Assembly (NCBI GenBank): GCA_036852015.1
Contig: JAANDG010000045.1
Coordinates: 372,001-436,000 of the forward strand
DNA from: Pelodera strongyloides
Lineage: Eukaryota; Nematoda; Chromadorea; Rhabditida; Rhabditidae
Length of the DNA stretch: 64,000 nucleotides
Reading direction: 5' to 3'
Shown here piece by piece: positions 34,332-47,600 of the stretch. A program made the position numbers and the translations under genes. The notes under the pieces were generated by a model, which did no database searches, was not told the origin of the DNA, and was given only the letters and a program-made list of their open reading frames with translations. How positions within the stretch are numbered: position 1 is the first letter of the stretch; every line of letters starts with the position of its first letter.

Positions 34332-37300
34332 ATGTCGTGTCGCAGCATGTGGCTGCTTCTAGCAGCTGCAGCAGCTGTTGCGCTCGCTGCCGACGTGAGC
34401 GACTGGCGAATGCAGGATGGAGGTATGTGTTGTAAATGCTGCATTTATTTTTCATTCTGGTATACACGATTTTTATTCCAGTTATACCAGCCCTTGTGAT
34501 TTTTATTCTCCTGTGCGCTCGATAGTGTTTTGATAGCTCCTCACTCATTACATAGCAAGTTTTGGTTGTTATGTAATGAGTGAGGTTTTCACCACAGTAG
34601 TATCTCTGAAAACGCCGCCCAGATGCCATATTCACCACTACGATTCTCTCGGGGAAATATTCCCTGGGGACGGAAAATAGCATTCTAAAGTGAGACACGC
34701 AGAGAAAAAGGCGGGGAATGCCCCATGGGGAATTGAGTGGTGAATACGGCCTCACGAATACGGCCCTTTCCACTGAACAAATCGAACATATTTAGTCTTC
34801 GAAGTAATTAGGCCTAATCAGACGCGGTATAGAATAACTAACATTTTAGGCCTGAGCATAATTTATCATTTACAGTAACCGGCGAGGTTCTCGACACGAA
34901 AAAGGACTTTCCATGTCACTCGTTGTCCCGTGACAACTACACCTGCGGTGCTTGTATCCAGTTCCACGACTCTTGCGCTTGGTGCTCGGCTCCGGTCCGT
35001 TATATTTTTTTAAAGCGACGTGACACATGGTATCTGAAACGTATTCTTTCCAACAGCATTTACATGTTCTTCTTATTCTTTATCTACCACAGTTTTATCA
35101 ATTTTTACTTTCTCTATTCATTTTGATAAATGCAAAGTTGTATTTCTGGCATTTCCGGCACATGATTGAATTTTATCTACCTAAGAATTGTCGGTTTGTG
35201 CATAAGCGAGACCTGAACCTGAAGAATCATCTTATTATATAAAGTTGGGAGCTTTGTTTGTTTGTTTGTGCGTTTGTTTGATTGTACGTTTGGATGATGT
35301 GCGTTACGCTCAGGTTGTAGGATTGGTTCAGTAGTTCACGTTCCCGTGCACTGAGCCATCTCACTTCCCGAGCGCCCCTCTCACAAACGTCCAAAAAAGG
35401 CTGCATATATGGAATATGTGTGGTGTATCGTTCGGGCGTTTCCGCGGCGCTCAAAGTACTAGGAGTAAACTACAAATAACATGCAAATCTAGAGCAACAA
35501 AAGAATGACGAAGCGAGGATTTTAGCATATGATCCTTGCCCTAATTTTTTAACTGATTTTTAATCTACGTTGTTTCACGGATGCATAAACTAAAGTAAAT
35601 TTACTAGAAAGTCGCCTCGGGCGGCGTAGCCGGCTGGTTCTAGATAAAAATGTTCAAGTTTCACGATTTTTTTATAAACAAAGTTGTTTTCAGTTATTCG
35701 ACGCCAAGAAGCAGTTTCCCCGTTGTGATTCTCGGGAGCATCTCCTTGCCAATGGATGTCCGGAGCACGATATCGAGGACCCGAAGACCGAGCTCACCGT
35801 CGAACAGGTAGGATCCTAACTTTGCATTTCATATTAAAAAAAACCACTTGGTGACCATTTTGCGACCAATTGACCGAACGTGTTGATTGGTAGATGTTAA
35901 GGATAAAAGCCCGAAGACTGAGCTCACCGTCGAGCAGGTAGGACTGAACCAGATTAGTCATGTAAACACATTTGGCAACCTCTTGGCAACCCTTTCATGG
36001 TCTCCAAGTGTTCATTAAATGGTCGATGGCGTAGGCACGCTATTTCATAACCTGTTCCTCCTAGACAATCGTATTTAGTACCTTTTCGTACACCTTATTC
36101 TTACAGTACACGTTGCGAAACACAATAAACCTTACCGTAGATCTTTTCGTACATTACCGTAACTAACTGACTTTTCAGGACGAGCCCCTCTCCGACCAGG
36201 GTACTGTAGAGACCGAAGACGAGGCCGTCCAGCTGAAACCTCAAGTGATGTACGTCGAGATTAGACCAAGTGAGTTCAAAGTTCAAACCGCCGCTTTATT
36301 GTGAACTTCTTTTCAAAACCAATAAATATCCATGTTTTATTTTATCGTACCAACGTTTCAGCTGCCATAAGCTAACCTGATTTTATATGTCTAAACGAGG
36401 TGACATGTCATTTTCTATGTGTAGAGATAGAGATCTCAATATAGAACTTAATTGTCTTTCACTGCGAGTTGCCTTTTTTACTACTTACTGTAAATTGCTT
36501 ACTTTATTACTGTAATTTGTAACTTGCAGAATCTCGCGTCCGCTTCAACGTGACCTATCGCCAAGCCGTTGATTATCCAGTTGATCTCTACTATCTAATG
36601 GACCTGTCGTATTCTATGAAGGATGATAAGAAGAAGCTTTCTGAGCTGGGAGATCTCTTGGGTAAGGTTATTCAACTCTAGTCTTTCGTCACTGAAACCT
36701 TAGTTACGTTAGTCCTACTTACCAAAAATCAGGTCCTAAATATTACCCCAGGCCCTATCATTAGTTTAGGCGTAAGTAAGTGACATGGTTACTAGTTGTT
36801 AGACTAAGACCGGAAACATAAACAAAGTTTCCATTTTGATGAAGGCATTTTTGCGGTTTACGGTCCTGTTTTCCAACCTGATCTACCGTATATCATTTCA
36901 TTTTCCCTCCATCGTATCGTGTGTAAAATGAAATAATATACGATATCTAATATGAGACTACGGTATTTATTATACTACTCAATTTTATTTTCAACTTTCA
37001 GCGGCTCGTATGAGAAACATCACCAAGAACTTCCGACTTGGTTTCGGTTCTTTTATCGACAAGAAGCTGATGCCATTTATTGATCCACGAACCGATAAGT
37101 GAGTCTGATTATTGATTTATCTATTTTTCTATGATATGCAAATTCATAGACCCGAACACACCCGCGACGGGTGTGTTGCGGTTTTCCAACATAGTACAGT
37201 AATCTTGAGCGCACAGACCAATCGCCGTGTTCAGAGTTCCCCGGCCGTGCGCATCTTTTATGACAACGATATTTATATGCGAAACTTACAGGCAAAAGTC

Positions 37301-40300
37301 CCCATGTCCCGAACCCTGTGCAGAACCGTATGGATTCAAGCATCAGATGACCCTAACGACAAATACGGACAAATTCAGAGTAAGTTCTACCCTCTCTTTT
37401 GACTCATCTCTCTCTTTCTCTCTCTCGTTCTTTCTCTCTCTTTCTCCCTCTCTCTCTCTCTCTTTCTCTCTCTATCTGTCTCTCTCTCACTCTCTCTCTC
37501 TCACTCCGATGGCGACCTCTCTCCGTCTCCCTCTCAATTTTTAAGCTTGTAGCTATTAAATTGAATTAATCTATGAATTTGTTGTGCTACTTACAAATTT
37601 AGGCTGAAGTGGAAAAGGCCGAAATCTCTGGAAATTTGGACGCTCCCGAGGGTGGATTTGACGCTGTCGTTCAAGCTTTGGCATGCAACGTAAGTTATTT
37701 ACACTTTATCGTCGCCAAGTTATCGCCGCGCAACATTCTAGCACCAATTGACCGCGGAGAGTCTGCCGCGACGCACTTTGTTGTGAAGGTCATGCATATG
37801 TGCTCTAGCTTCGCAGACCGCCAGGCGTGGCCGCGTTCTTGCCGCGAGACTTTGCGCCATGTGTTTGCCGCGCACGATTGTCCTGAAAATAAAGTTAATA
37901 TTTCAGAAGACTATCGGCTGGCGTGAACGCGCACGTAAAATGCTTGTATTCTCGACAGACGCTGGATTCCACTTTGCAGGAGATGGAAGGGTGCGTTTTA
38001 CTGTTTTTGTTTTTAAAACTCTAGCTAAACGGCGCATTATTAGGAAACTAGTTACCCCTTTATTATTTTGCCCTTGATTAGTACTCGTCACGCACCTATT
38101 TTGTCTCTTACTCTTTTCTTCGGTTGCATCGCCGGGACAGAACTGTCGACCTATTGGCTGGAAAATTGCGACGCTACCTCTCCGCCACCTAGACCTTTTT
38201 CTTTTTAGTTGGCTGGAGTCGTTGAGCCGAACGATGGAGAATGTCACTTGGATAGACAGGGATACTATACAGAGACTCTGAATCAGGTACCGTCTTTTAA
38301 TTGATGCAAAAGTAATACGAACCAACGAGTTGCAGTACATATGTTCTTGAGTTCCCAGTTTACACCATTGCGATCATTCGCTAGGCGTAAGCACAAGCCC
38401 ACGATTACGAATAAGCCTCTGCCTAACCTTACGCCAAACCCCAGCTTAAAGGGAGAGGCTCACGAGAAATATGTTTTCCTCTGTTTACTAATTTACACAG
38501 AATGTCCGGAATTTCAGAAATATTACTGTGAAAACCGCATTGTTTGAAGCCTAGAACTCACAGAGTTATTCTACGGCTCCGGAGTTTTCTCGTGAGCCTC
38601 TCTCTTTAATACTAAGAAATTAATATTTTAATTTACAGGATTATCCGTCAATTGCTCGTGTTCACCAGATGATCAAGGACAAGAAAGCCAATGTGATCTT
38701 CGCCGTTACCCAGGCTTACCGGGAATTGTACAATGATGTGAGTAATATGCTTGTTATTTCACTCTATATGGGAAATATAGGGAGAGAGGGGGAGAGAGAG
38801 ATAGAGATAGAGAGAGACAGAGAGAGATAGAGAGACAGAGAGATAGAGATAGAGAGAGAAAGAGAGAGATAGAGATAGGGAGAGACAGAGAGAGATAGAG
38901 AGACAGAGAGATAGAGATAGAGAGAGAAAGAGAGAGATAGAGAGACAGAGATGGTCAGGAACTGATCCGTTTAACGTTATTGGTAGCTTTTGGATCGATT
39001 GATTTTGTCCCTCACCCATTGGGTTTTAGACATTATTGATTGATTATTAGGTTTATCGATTGATTTCAGCTGTCCAACGCCCTGCCCGATGTTGCTTCAT
39101 CCGTCGGAGTGCTCGCCAACGACTCGCGCAATATTGTCGAACTGATTGAAAAGGAATACCTGAAGATTTCTGAGAAGGTCAGACCCATGAAATTTTCTGA
39201 GGCCATTTTGCAAAATATACCATGACAACTTTTTTCTTCAAGCTTTACAAATAAGTAGCAACTAACGTCAAGAGGATTTCGTTAGAAGATGAGCCGAGGT
39301 GTAACTTTAAGCCTAACTAAACCATAAAGCCGTAATATTGATGTGCCTCAGGGTAAGTCACTCTCAATATGTTAGAAAAGATTTTTAGTGGAACAGCTCT
39401 CCAGGACAGAAAAGTGTGATGGTCGGGTAAATTGGGTGAATAAATAAATAAATACCATATTTACAGATCATTATGGTGGACAATGCAAACGCTTCGGACG
39501 GTCTGCGCGTCAGCTACAGGAGTCTGTGCCTCCAGTGAGTTAATTGCTTTACCTAATCGTAATCGTGCAGTTAGATAATTAGGCTAGTGTTTCGGAAACT
39601 GATGGCCTGTGATTATCTCATAGACATACAATTTTACACACTAGAAGTTGCAACATAACGTAACGAGAGCAAAGCTGCTTAGGCCTTAATTACAATTGCA
39701 GACCTAAATATGGGGACCCATAATTATTGGATAATTAAGAAACGCTAATTAGTTGCATAATTACCTGCTTATATTTTAGTGGAACAGCTCTCCAGGACAC
39801 CAACGTGTGCGAGGGAATTCATGTCGGAGATGAGGTCAAATTCGAGGTTTGTCGCATTTTATCATTTGTTTTTGTCCTGTTACATTTATGTTCCTTTCCT
39901 GTACGCATGAACACAATATGCGTATACTATATGGTAATTCGATTGTCTGGTAAGGCCTCAGCATTCCACGTGCCATGCCGCTTAAAAAAATCCTCGCCTT
40001 CCGTTGAGTGCCAGACCACGTACCATACCTCGTTAAAAACCCTTGATCTTTAGGTGACTCTCGAGGCGACTCACTGCGTGGACAAGCGTGACTTCGTTCT
40101 CAGAATTGGTCCGTCTGGTCTCGATGAAACTTTGATTGTCAATGTTCACGTTCTTTGTGATTGCGACTGCGCCAAGGAGGTAATTTTTTTATTCACGCTA
40201 CAGTGCCACGCAATTGCCGCCGAAAAGGATGGTCCGCCACAGGGTGCGAGATAAGCGCGTGGCTTTTACGCACCCCTGGCGCGCCCCTGTGGTTGCTACG

Positions 40301-43300
40301 GCTGTACAAATTCTAGGTCGCGCGCTTGTGATGCTCTAAAGAGCGTGCTAGCTCAGTGTGTACCCTTTGACGTATTCTGGCGTGATGTACATATGATACT
40401 TCGTGTTGATTGGGTCTAACTCGCTATAACTTTGTTAATTATTCAGGAAAAGATCGTGACTAACGCCCAAGAGTGCAATGGAGGAGATCTCGTTTGCGGT
40501 GTGTGCAGATGCAAGGTTTGTCGATCAATTGTTGATTTAATTATATATTTTTTTGCCGCACACCTGTGTGAGGTTGTGGTTTGGGCTCCCATGAATGTCG
40601 AGCGTAACGTTAATGCTCACAAACAAATAAACAGGCAAACTCGCCATAACTCGGCATAGCATTATTCCGTTACAGGGTGGAAATGTTGGTCGATATTGTG
40701 AATGTAACAAGCCAGGAATGTCCACAGCCGCTCTGAATGAGAAGTGCAAGAGGTATGGGGTTTTTGTAAGAAAATGAAATTTTATGATTTCTCTTTTCTC
40801 TCTCTATTCTTCTTATATGTCTCCGTGGCCTACTGTCCGTCTCTCTGCTTTCTCTCTTCTCTCTTCCTCTCTATAATTTCACTCTCTGCTCTCCCCCTCT
40901 CTTGTTAGTTTCTCTCTCTCTCTCTCCTCATAATTCTCTTTCATTTTACTTTAATTTCTTCAGAACCAACGAGAGCGCCATCTGCGAGGGTCGCGGTGTG
41001 TGCAACTGCGGGCGTTGCGTTTGCAATCCTAGAGCGGTTGGTCATATTTATAATTTATCCATTTTTACTATTGATTTATTGATTTTTTTTGGAGTTAGAG
41101 TGATAATTCGTGCTTTTACCCATATTTGCACAATGTGTTAAAATTTATATTTTCACGTTCGAATACTTATTAGTTTTTCTCATAGCTCGTAGATTCGGTC
41201 TCTAATGACGTACACACTGCGTGGCCATTGGCCAGCTTATTGAAACAAGACCAATGTTACAAAAATTAATTCTTACCATAACTCATGCGCACCATCTCTG
41301 TTTTAGAACCCCGAAGAGCAGATCTCGGGAGAATTCTGCGAATGCGACAACTTCAACTGTCCGCGGCACGATCGCAAGATCTGCGCCGATCATGGACAGT
41401 GCAACTGCGGACGGTGCATTTGCGAGCCTGGATGGACTGGTGAGTGCTGTTTTTATTTCCATACAGTTTGTGAAAGTTATAAAAAACACATCTACATACA
41501 CACACCACACGGACACACGGACACACGCACGTACACATATACAGACATATACACATACATATACACACACATACACATACGCACGCACGCACGCACGCAC
41601 GAATACATGGGTTACCCTAGCCATGGAACATTGCGCTTCACAACACAACAAGGGTCTTAGGTCCTATGTACTAAGAAACCGCCAAATTTAAGACAACGGT
41701 TTTGAGTTGAATTTTATTCTCTCTCGTAAATGTGTAAAAGGGCACATAAGGTTGCACATACTGGCATCCACCTAAAAACCTTGTGCCATAACACTTTAAA
41801 TTAAATTTTCAGGTAGAGCCTGCGAGTGCCCGATCTCTCAGGATTCCTGCCGATCGGCTAATGGAAAAATTTGCAACGGAAAGGGAGAGTGCATCTGTGG
41901 AAGGTGTAGGTGCTTGGACACTCCGGATGGAAAGAGATACTCTGGAGCCAAGTGCGAGCTCTGCCCTGTAGGTTTCTGAATTTGTGTTTCTCTGTTTTTC
42001 TCTCTGCCCCCCCCCCCCTCTCTCTTTTGATCTCTCTCTATGTATATGTCTATCCCGTTCTGTCGCGCAATACAATGCAACAGATGGAGATGGCTTTCAA
42101 TGCAAAGGCTCTTGCTCAATTGGTGGTAGATGTACTCCAAGTTGCCTATACATCGTTAACTTAGATTTATATTCCATAATTGCAGACCTGCCCAACCAAG
42201 TGTATCGAGTACAAGCCTTGTGTGATGTGCCAAGCCTGGAAGACCGGACCCTACAATGAGACCAAGTGCGATGAATGTCCCTTCGAGGCTATCATCGTAG
42301 AAGAGCTGCCAGGTAAGCATTCCGTCATGGCGCAGTGCCATTGTTCGATATCTGTAGCAGATGGTCGCAAGTTCGATTCTCGCTGGAGTCATGGCAAATT
42401 GCATAGTACCGTATGTAGTACACTAGTGCTAGTTATCTAGAGTATCTGAATGTTTCGTAGTAGAGAATTTGAAGAAAAGAAATACTTTATTGTACAATCA
42501 ATCAGATACAGAAACAATCAAGGACGTAGAACAAACTACATGATAAAGCATCACTGCGAAGCCGCTAACTTTTGGATGATAGTGAAAGCTACTTTTTTTT
42601 TTTTTTTTTTTGAAAATAAAGTATTATTTTAGAACTAAATGACACTACGGCTTGCCAGTTCGTGGATCCCGCTGATGATTGCACGTTCTACTACTTGTAC
42701 TACTATGATGAAGCCACGGATAACGCTACTGTCTGGGTGCGGGAGAGGAAGGGTACGTTTCAGAAATAGAGAGAGAGATAGAGAGAGAGAAGATAGAGAG
42801 AGAGAAGATAGAGAGAGAGAGATAGAGAGAGAGAGTAGTGGCCATGTGGTGACTAGTCGGCGAAGGTTTTTGAGAAAACTTGGTCACGACAAGGTCACGA
42901 AATGGTTTGGCCCACGAAAAAAAAAGGCAGGGAATCGTCAATGGGTTCCTCCGTTTCCCAGTTATACTGTAATAAATATTATATTCTAATTGCCTAATTA
43001 TCTTTAGACTGCCCGCCACCCGTGCCTGTGCTCGCAATTGTTCTGGGTGTAATTGCCGGTATTGTGATTCTCGGAATTATTCTTCTTCTTGTCTGGAAAC
43101 TGCTTACGGTACTGCACGATCGCGCAGAGTACGCCAAGTTCAACAACGAGAGGCTGACGGCCAAGTGGGATACTGTAAGTTATTTCATGATTGATTGGTG
43201 TACTGTAGATTATTCATTGATTAGTGCCCATACGGTAGGTTATTGATTAATTGGCCTTAATGACCGTTGATTCATTAATTGGTAATAGCTTATTGATTGA

Positions 43301-43520
43301 TTACCTGATTCGGAAGTTTATCGATTGATTTCATACCAAACATTCGCCGTGCGGAATTTTTTGCGCTATTTTGTCGCCGTGCACCAGACGAGTTCCATCA
43401 GTGTTATTGATTTTTTAGAAATACAATATATTTTTTATGTCTTTTCAGAACGAAAATCCGATCTACAAACAGGCTACGACAACTTTCAACAACCCCTCAT
43501 ATGCCGGAGGAAACAAATAA
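34332..43520 (+). CDS. pat-3: Beta integrin PAT-3
   Basis: Beta subunit of the integrin receptor that anchors muscle dense bodies and other cell-matrix contacts; pairs with INA-1 or PAT-2 alpha chains in C. elegans. 24 coding exons give 813 residues with every phase consistent: 34332-34422, 34876-34994, 35694-35807, 36179-36269, 36530-36661, 37002-37098, 37292-37379, 37603-37689, 37907-37990, 38209-38286, 38639-38737, 39070-39177, 39467-39534, 39780-39846, 40054-40179, 40447-40515, 40676-40752, 40964-41036, 41307-41439, 41813-41967, 42186-42312, 42633-42752, 43008-43174, 43449-43520. Features: signal peptide ([13 protein letters not shown]), PSI domain [25 protein letters not shown] at 163-171, four Cys-rich EGF-type repeats (about 480-690), one membrane helix (about 741-764), tail with [16 protein letters not shown] (793-796) and NPSY (805-808). 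AATAAA overlaps the stop. No alternative exon 17 equivalent was sought. Confidence 0.97.
35911..35945 (+). repeat. Partial duplicate of pat-3 exon 3 end and donor
   Basis: Matches 35781-35815 (end of exon 3 through the GTAGGA donor) with two mismatches over 33 bases, 130 bp downstream in intron 3. A possible acceptor (TTGGTAG, ending 35893) precedes it; use of both would add 44 nt and shift the frame. Confidence 0.9.
37400..37505. repeat. CT microsatellite in pat-3 intron 7
   Basis: (CT)n with TTTCTC variants, about 105 bp, starting shortly after the donor of exon 37292-37379. Confidence 0.9.
38446..38612. repeat. Inverted-repeat element in pat-3 intron 10
   Basis: TTAAAGGGAGAGGCTCACGAG at the left (starting near 38446) and CTCGTGAGCCTCTCTCTTTAA at the right. 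The inner motif CAGAATGTCCGGA...AATATTACTGTGAAAACCGC also occurs at 54725-54765 in a diverged relative. Confidence 0.85.
38780..38952. repeat. GA/GATA microsatellite in pat-3 intron 11
   Basis: Imperfect (GAGAGATA)n and (GA)n array of about 170 bp. It produces a spurious Ser-Leu-Tyr ORF on the minus strand. Confidence 0.9.
39383..39408 (+). repeat. Partial duplicate of pat-3 exon 14 start and acceptor
   Basis: TTTTAGTGGAACAGCTCTCC followed by AGGACA repeats the acceptor and first 20 or so bases of exon 14 (39780), but lies upstream of exon 13, in intron 12. It carries a usable-looking acceptor with no donor for the original frame. Confidence 0.9.
42323..42395 (+). repeat. tRNA-like (SINE-like) sequence in pat-3 intron 21
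   Basis: ATGGCGCAGTGCCATTG and AAGTTCGATTCTCGCTGG resemble A and B boxes of a tRNA gene. It starts 10 bp after the donor of exon 42186-42312. Confidence 0.5.
42765..42835. repeat. GA microsatellite in pat-3 intron 22
   Basis: (GA)n with GATA interruptions starts 12 bp after the splice donor of exon 42633-42752. Confidence 0.9.
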
Positions 43521-44397
43521 ACATTTACAAACTTATTAGTATGCTAATTTTTTTCTTACTGTAGATCTGTATCTGTAGTATACTTCGACAATCATAGTTC
43601 ACCATTTTTATACGAAGCAGGTGCCACGATGTGTACTTTAAAGCTGTTTCTATGTTTATGAGAAAACTCGACGACAAATTCAAATATCAAAATGATTAAT
43701 TTGTACGATAATTAATTTTAGTTTAATCTAAGATCGCTTGTAACCTAACTAACCTCCACCTAAGCAATAACCTTAATAATCTTTGAGCTTCTTTCAATAG
43801 TTTTTTTTTGTTTGTGTGATTTCATATTTAAATCAACTACCTTTTTCATAAGACTAACTGCCCTTATTATAAATAATGTTACTACTAATAGACCAATTTC
43901 ATATTAATATTAATATTATTATATTTTATTTATACATATTGCGCCTTGAATATTTGTGGCCAAAAAATAATACCACGCTCAATTTATTCTATTGTATTCG
44001 TTATGCTAACTTTCCGATTTATACAAATTTCCATAAATTTATGCAAATCTGTAATTATCTTTATTATAATTAGGGCAATTAACAATTACCTACATGACGT
44101 AAATTCTAGTAAAGTCCACCTCACAATCAGCTTTCAAACCATTGCCATGTTTGTTTCAAGTCTTCAGAGCCTAGTGTTGTCACTTTCATAATTGCCTTAC
44201 AATTTCTAGTTTATCGATTTTTTTTTTAGATTTTTTTTGAGTTATTGATTTTTCTTTAGTTATTGATTGATCATTGCCCCGCTCTTCTCAATCCCCTATT
44301 TGGTGCTTTAAAATGCTTTTTTTGTCTTGTTATTTAGACAAATCAATAAAAATAATAATTAATGTCTGTTGGCTGAGAGAGAGAGAGTGAGAGAGAA

Positions 44398-44430
<33 letters not shown>

Positions 44431-44627
44431 AAGAGGCAGAAAGAAATAGATGGAGAGAGGTAGAGTTTTAAGCAAGTCCTACGCCTACGGTACAACTTAC
44501 GCAGTAAATCAAGTGTGGAAATCATAACTCTTCAAAATACACTTAATTCATCATTTATTGGCACATTTCTTTGGATCATTCATTAACAAAATGGAATAAA
44601 TTAAGTTTATAAATATGACGTCATCGT
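43521..44627. other. Convergent intergenic region between pat-3 and the ground-like gene
   Basis: A/T-rich, with a (GA)n tract at 44373-44440. TTTATT at about 44556 is AATAAA on the minus strand and is the likely poly(A) signal for the ground-like gene, 70 bp after its stop. No gene. Confidence 0.6.
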
Positions 44628-47600
44628 TTAATGCTTAACGATATAGCATGCGAATGTCTGCGTCTCCACGAGACAGTGCTCTCTGCTCTCGCCCTCTAGG
44701 GGTTGTAGGCCATCAGAGCCGCAGGCCACGTAGAAGGTTCCGGGCAGGCGGGCGGCAAGGTTCTGGTTGAGCCTGGCCATGGAGGACTCGGCGTCGGTCG
44801 TCATACTTTGACGGATCAGCTTGCGAAGACGAAGGGAATTGCAGTCACCGTCGAGGATACCTAGGAAAGACTTGGCTTACCGTAAGCAACTCACGTTAAA
44901 GCGGTATGACACGTGGGTAGGAGGCTTCGAAACCATGTGTCATACCGGTTTAAAATTAATTGATGATAACTCTGGATAAGTCAAGGGCATCAGTATATAC
45001 TGTACCTTATTGAGCGTGTAACCTAGATCTAACCTAGACCCGAAGTGGTTAAAATAAGGTTTCCAATAAAGACCAAAATACCTCCAGTTTCACCCTTGGA
45101 GAAACGTCTGTTGCGGAATCCCTGGGCACCATATTCTGAAATTCCCAAATTTATTGAAAATATTTTAAAGCGAAATACCGGCCGGTTTTTGAAACGCATC
45201 ACAAGTGCTTGCATTTCTATGCATTTATGCAATGTGGGGTCTAAATGGGGTATAGTTTTTATTCTAATTTTTGCTCATTTGCATATGGTGCATAAGAAAG
45301 CAGGTGCACGCAATGCGTTTCAAAAACCGCCCGGTATTTCGTTTTAAATAGTCGTTGAACCCTTGGGTGTTCGTTCCCGATGAGTTAATCGTAATTAGTT
45401 AAGTATACGCAATTATCCGCAATTGGAAGAGCTCCAGTCGATTAGTGGTGTTCCAGTGCGAAGCGTGGTTAGTTCGTTTTCAGTCCGGCGAGCTCACTCT
45501 GGTCCTCAGAACGCGGCAATGCGTAGCCGCGTCCGCGGAAAAAGATTGCAAATTTGCATTGAAAAATTCGAGACACCGAGAAACCTCTTTTCTGCGTCTC
45601 CGCCTTTCCCATGTAAAAAAACCATCTGTTTTCCGCGGACCCGGTTACGCATTTCCGCGCTGCGCGCCTGATAACGTAGTAGTTGGCGAAAAGGAATCAG
45701 CCACGTGAATTAGCAGCAAAATGAATGTAGCAGCAGGAGAAGCAGAAGCACGCACTCAACTATATTTCTCAGCCATGTATATTTAATCTGCAACTCCTTG
45801 AATTGAAGAGATAACCTTGGATTTATTAGCTCGTCTTATGAGGCGATACTAACGGTGTGAATTGTTTTTAGGTTAGTATTTAGTTAATTGCAAGCATAAT
45901 ATCCGTTATCCATGGTTGCCGATGTCGTCACGGCGACGAGGCATTAGTAGTTGTTAACAATAAGATATAACATACATCGTATGAGCTCATGATACCATCA
46001 GCCATCAGCTGATCCGATCAGCTGGTCGGAAGACAAGGTTAGAACCACGTCAACTGCATTATACGTCTAGATTTCAATAATATGGTTTTGCTGAATCAAT
46101 GGCCTTTGGCCCACATCACCGATCAAATTAAGCTGTGTTATTAGTCGCAGCTTAATCAGCAGCAGAAACAAAATTCGCGACAAAAGCAGGACCCGAAGCA
46201 GTGGTCGCGGCAGAAGCGGAAGCTTTCGCACTCTGAAATATGACGTCACCTCCTCCGGCCGTTCCGCCAGTGTTCTCCGCGCTTTCGAGAGCGTTACCTC
46301 CATACGTTGCTCCACCGCCGGTCGCTCCTCCTGTCTCGGTACCAATGTTCTCGATTTCAGCGTGCTCCTCACCAACACCTCCAACTGGGCTCCCAGCGGA
46401 ACCTAATGCTGCTTCACCACCGGCGGCTTCACCTCCGGCTGCTTCACCTCCACCTCCACCGCCTTGGTATCCTGCAGAACCACCGGCGGCTTCTCCACCA
46501 CCTCCGCCGCCTTGGTACCCCGTAGAGCCTCCTGCAACCTCACCGCCACCGGAACTACCTCCTTGGTACCCTGCACCACCACCTGCGGATTCACCACCAC
46601 CACCGCCTTGGTACCCTCCAGAACCTCCGGTCTCACCTCCTCCAGCGGCAGGGGCTGGTGCTGCTTCAGCGCCGCCGCCACCTCCGCCTTGGTATTCGCC
46701 TCCGCCAGTTGCGCCACCAGTCTCTTCGCCGCCTCCTTCGTTTCCGCCGCCGCCTTCGTAACCGCCCTCGGATCCGCCAGTAGCAACTGCGGCAGAAGTG
46801 TCACCACCTCCCTGAATTAATGATTTTGTTTGATAAAAAAAAGTCCAAACATGGCCAGGGTTGAGTTGAGACTGTTGAGAGTCGTTATTATCACATTTCC
46901 TCATATTGGGTTTGTCTTAACTTTGTGCTCTTGTGCTGTGGCTTACCTACTTAAAGGAGGAGGCTCACGAGAATGAAGTGCTCGAATGGTTTCCTTTTAT
47001 CGAAAGATGATGGTATTAAGTTCCGAAAGACATGCTTTACAACGCAAAAGCTTTTAACTGGAAGGAGTAAATCAATATAAAACTATGAATTCTATCAAAA
47101 TTTTGGATCGTAAAAAATAGTTGATTTCCATAGTGGACATGCAAATTTTGTGCTGGCTTGCAAAATGACTTGTAAATTTGCATGTTTAGCTTTGAAGTCT
47201 ACCTTGCATACGATAGGTTATTTTATTTGACTTCGAGTTCTTAGATTAATTAATTCCTCCAAACTAAAGCGCTGAACCTAAGAATACTTGTTTTTTGGAA
47301 GATAAACCCATTATCCTTCGATAAAAGGAAACTATTTGAGCACTTCATTCTCGTGAGCCTCCTCCTTTAACTGAATTCAAAACGTTGTTTGTTTGTATGT
47401 TTGTATGATGTACGTTACGCCAAGTATTCAGATTTGTTCATTAGTTCACGTTACCTGCTCAGCTTCGCCGCCTTCGTATCCGCCCGATGGAGCGGGAGCA
47501 GGTGGGGGTGGGGGTGGAGGAGCAGGAGCGGGAGCTTCTACAGCTCCACCACCTAAACAGGTCAAGCTACGGGGGACTAGTACTATGCTGGTACTAAACT

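Noticed and set aside
38759..39019. Ser-Leu-rich ORFs over GA/CT tracts, here and at 9769, 19906, 29535, 52628, 61860 and 63083
   Set aside because: (GA)n repeats translate to Ser-Leu or Arg-Glu in any genome and several lie in introns of clear genes.
46152..46904. Exon 46250-46811 read through to the stop at 46152 as the gene's end
   Set aside because: That would leave two in-phase exons encoding a clear ground-like domain without a gene; the spliced model keeps one frame for 909 codons. It remains a possible isoform.
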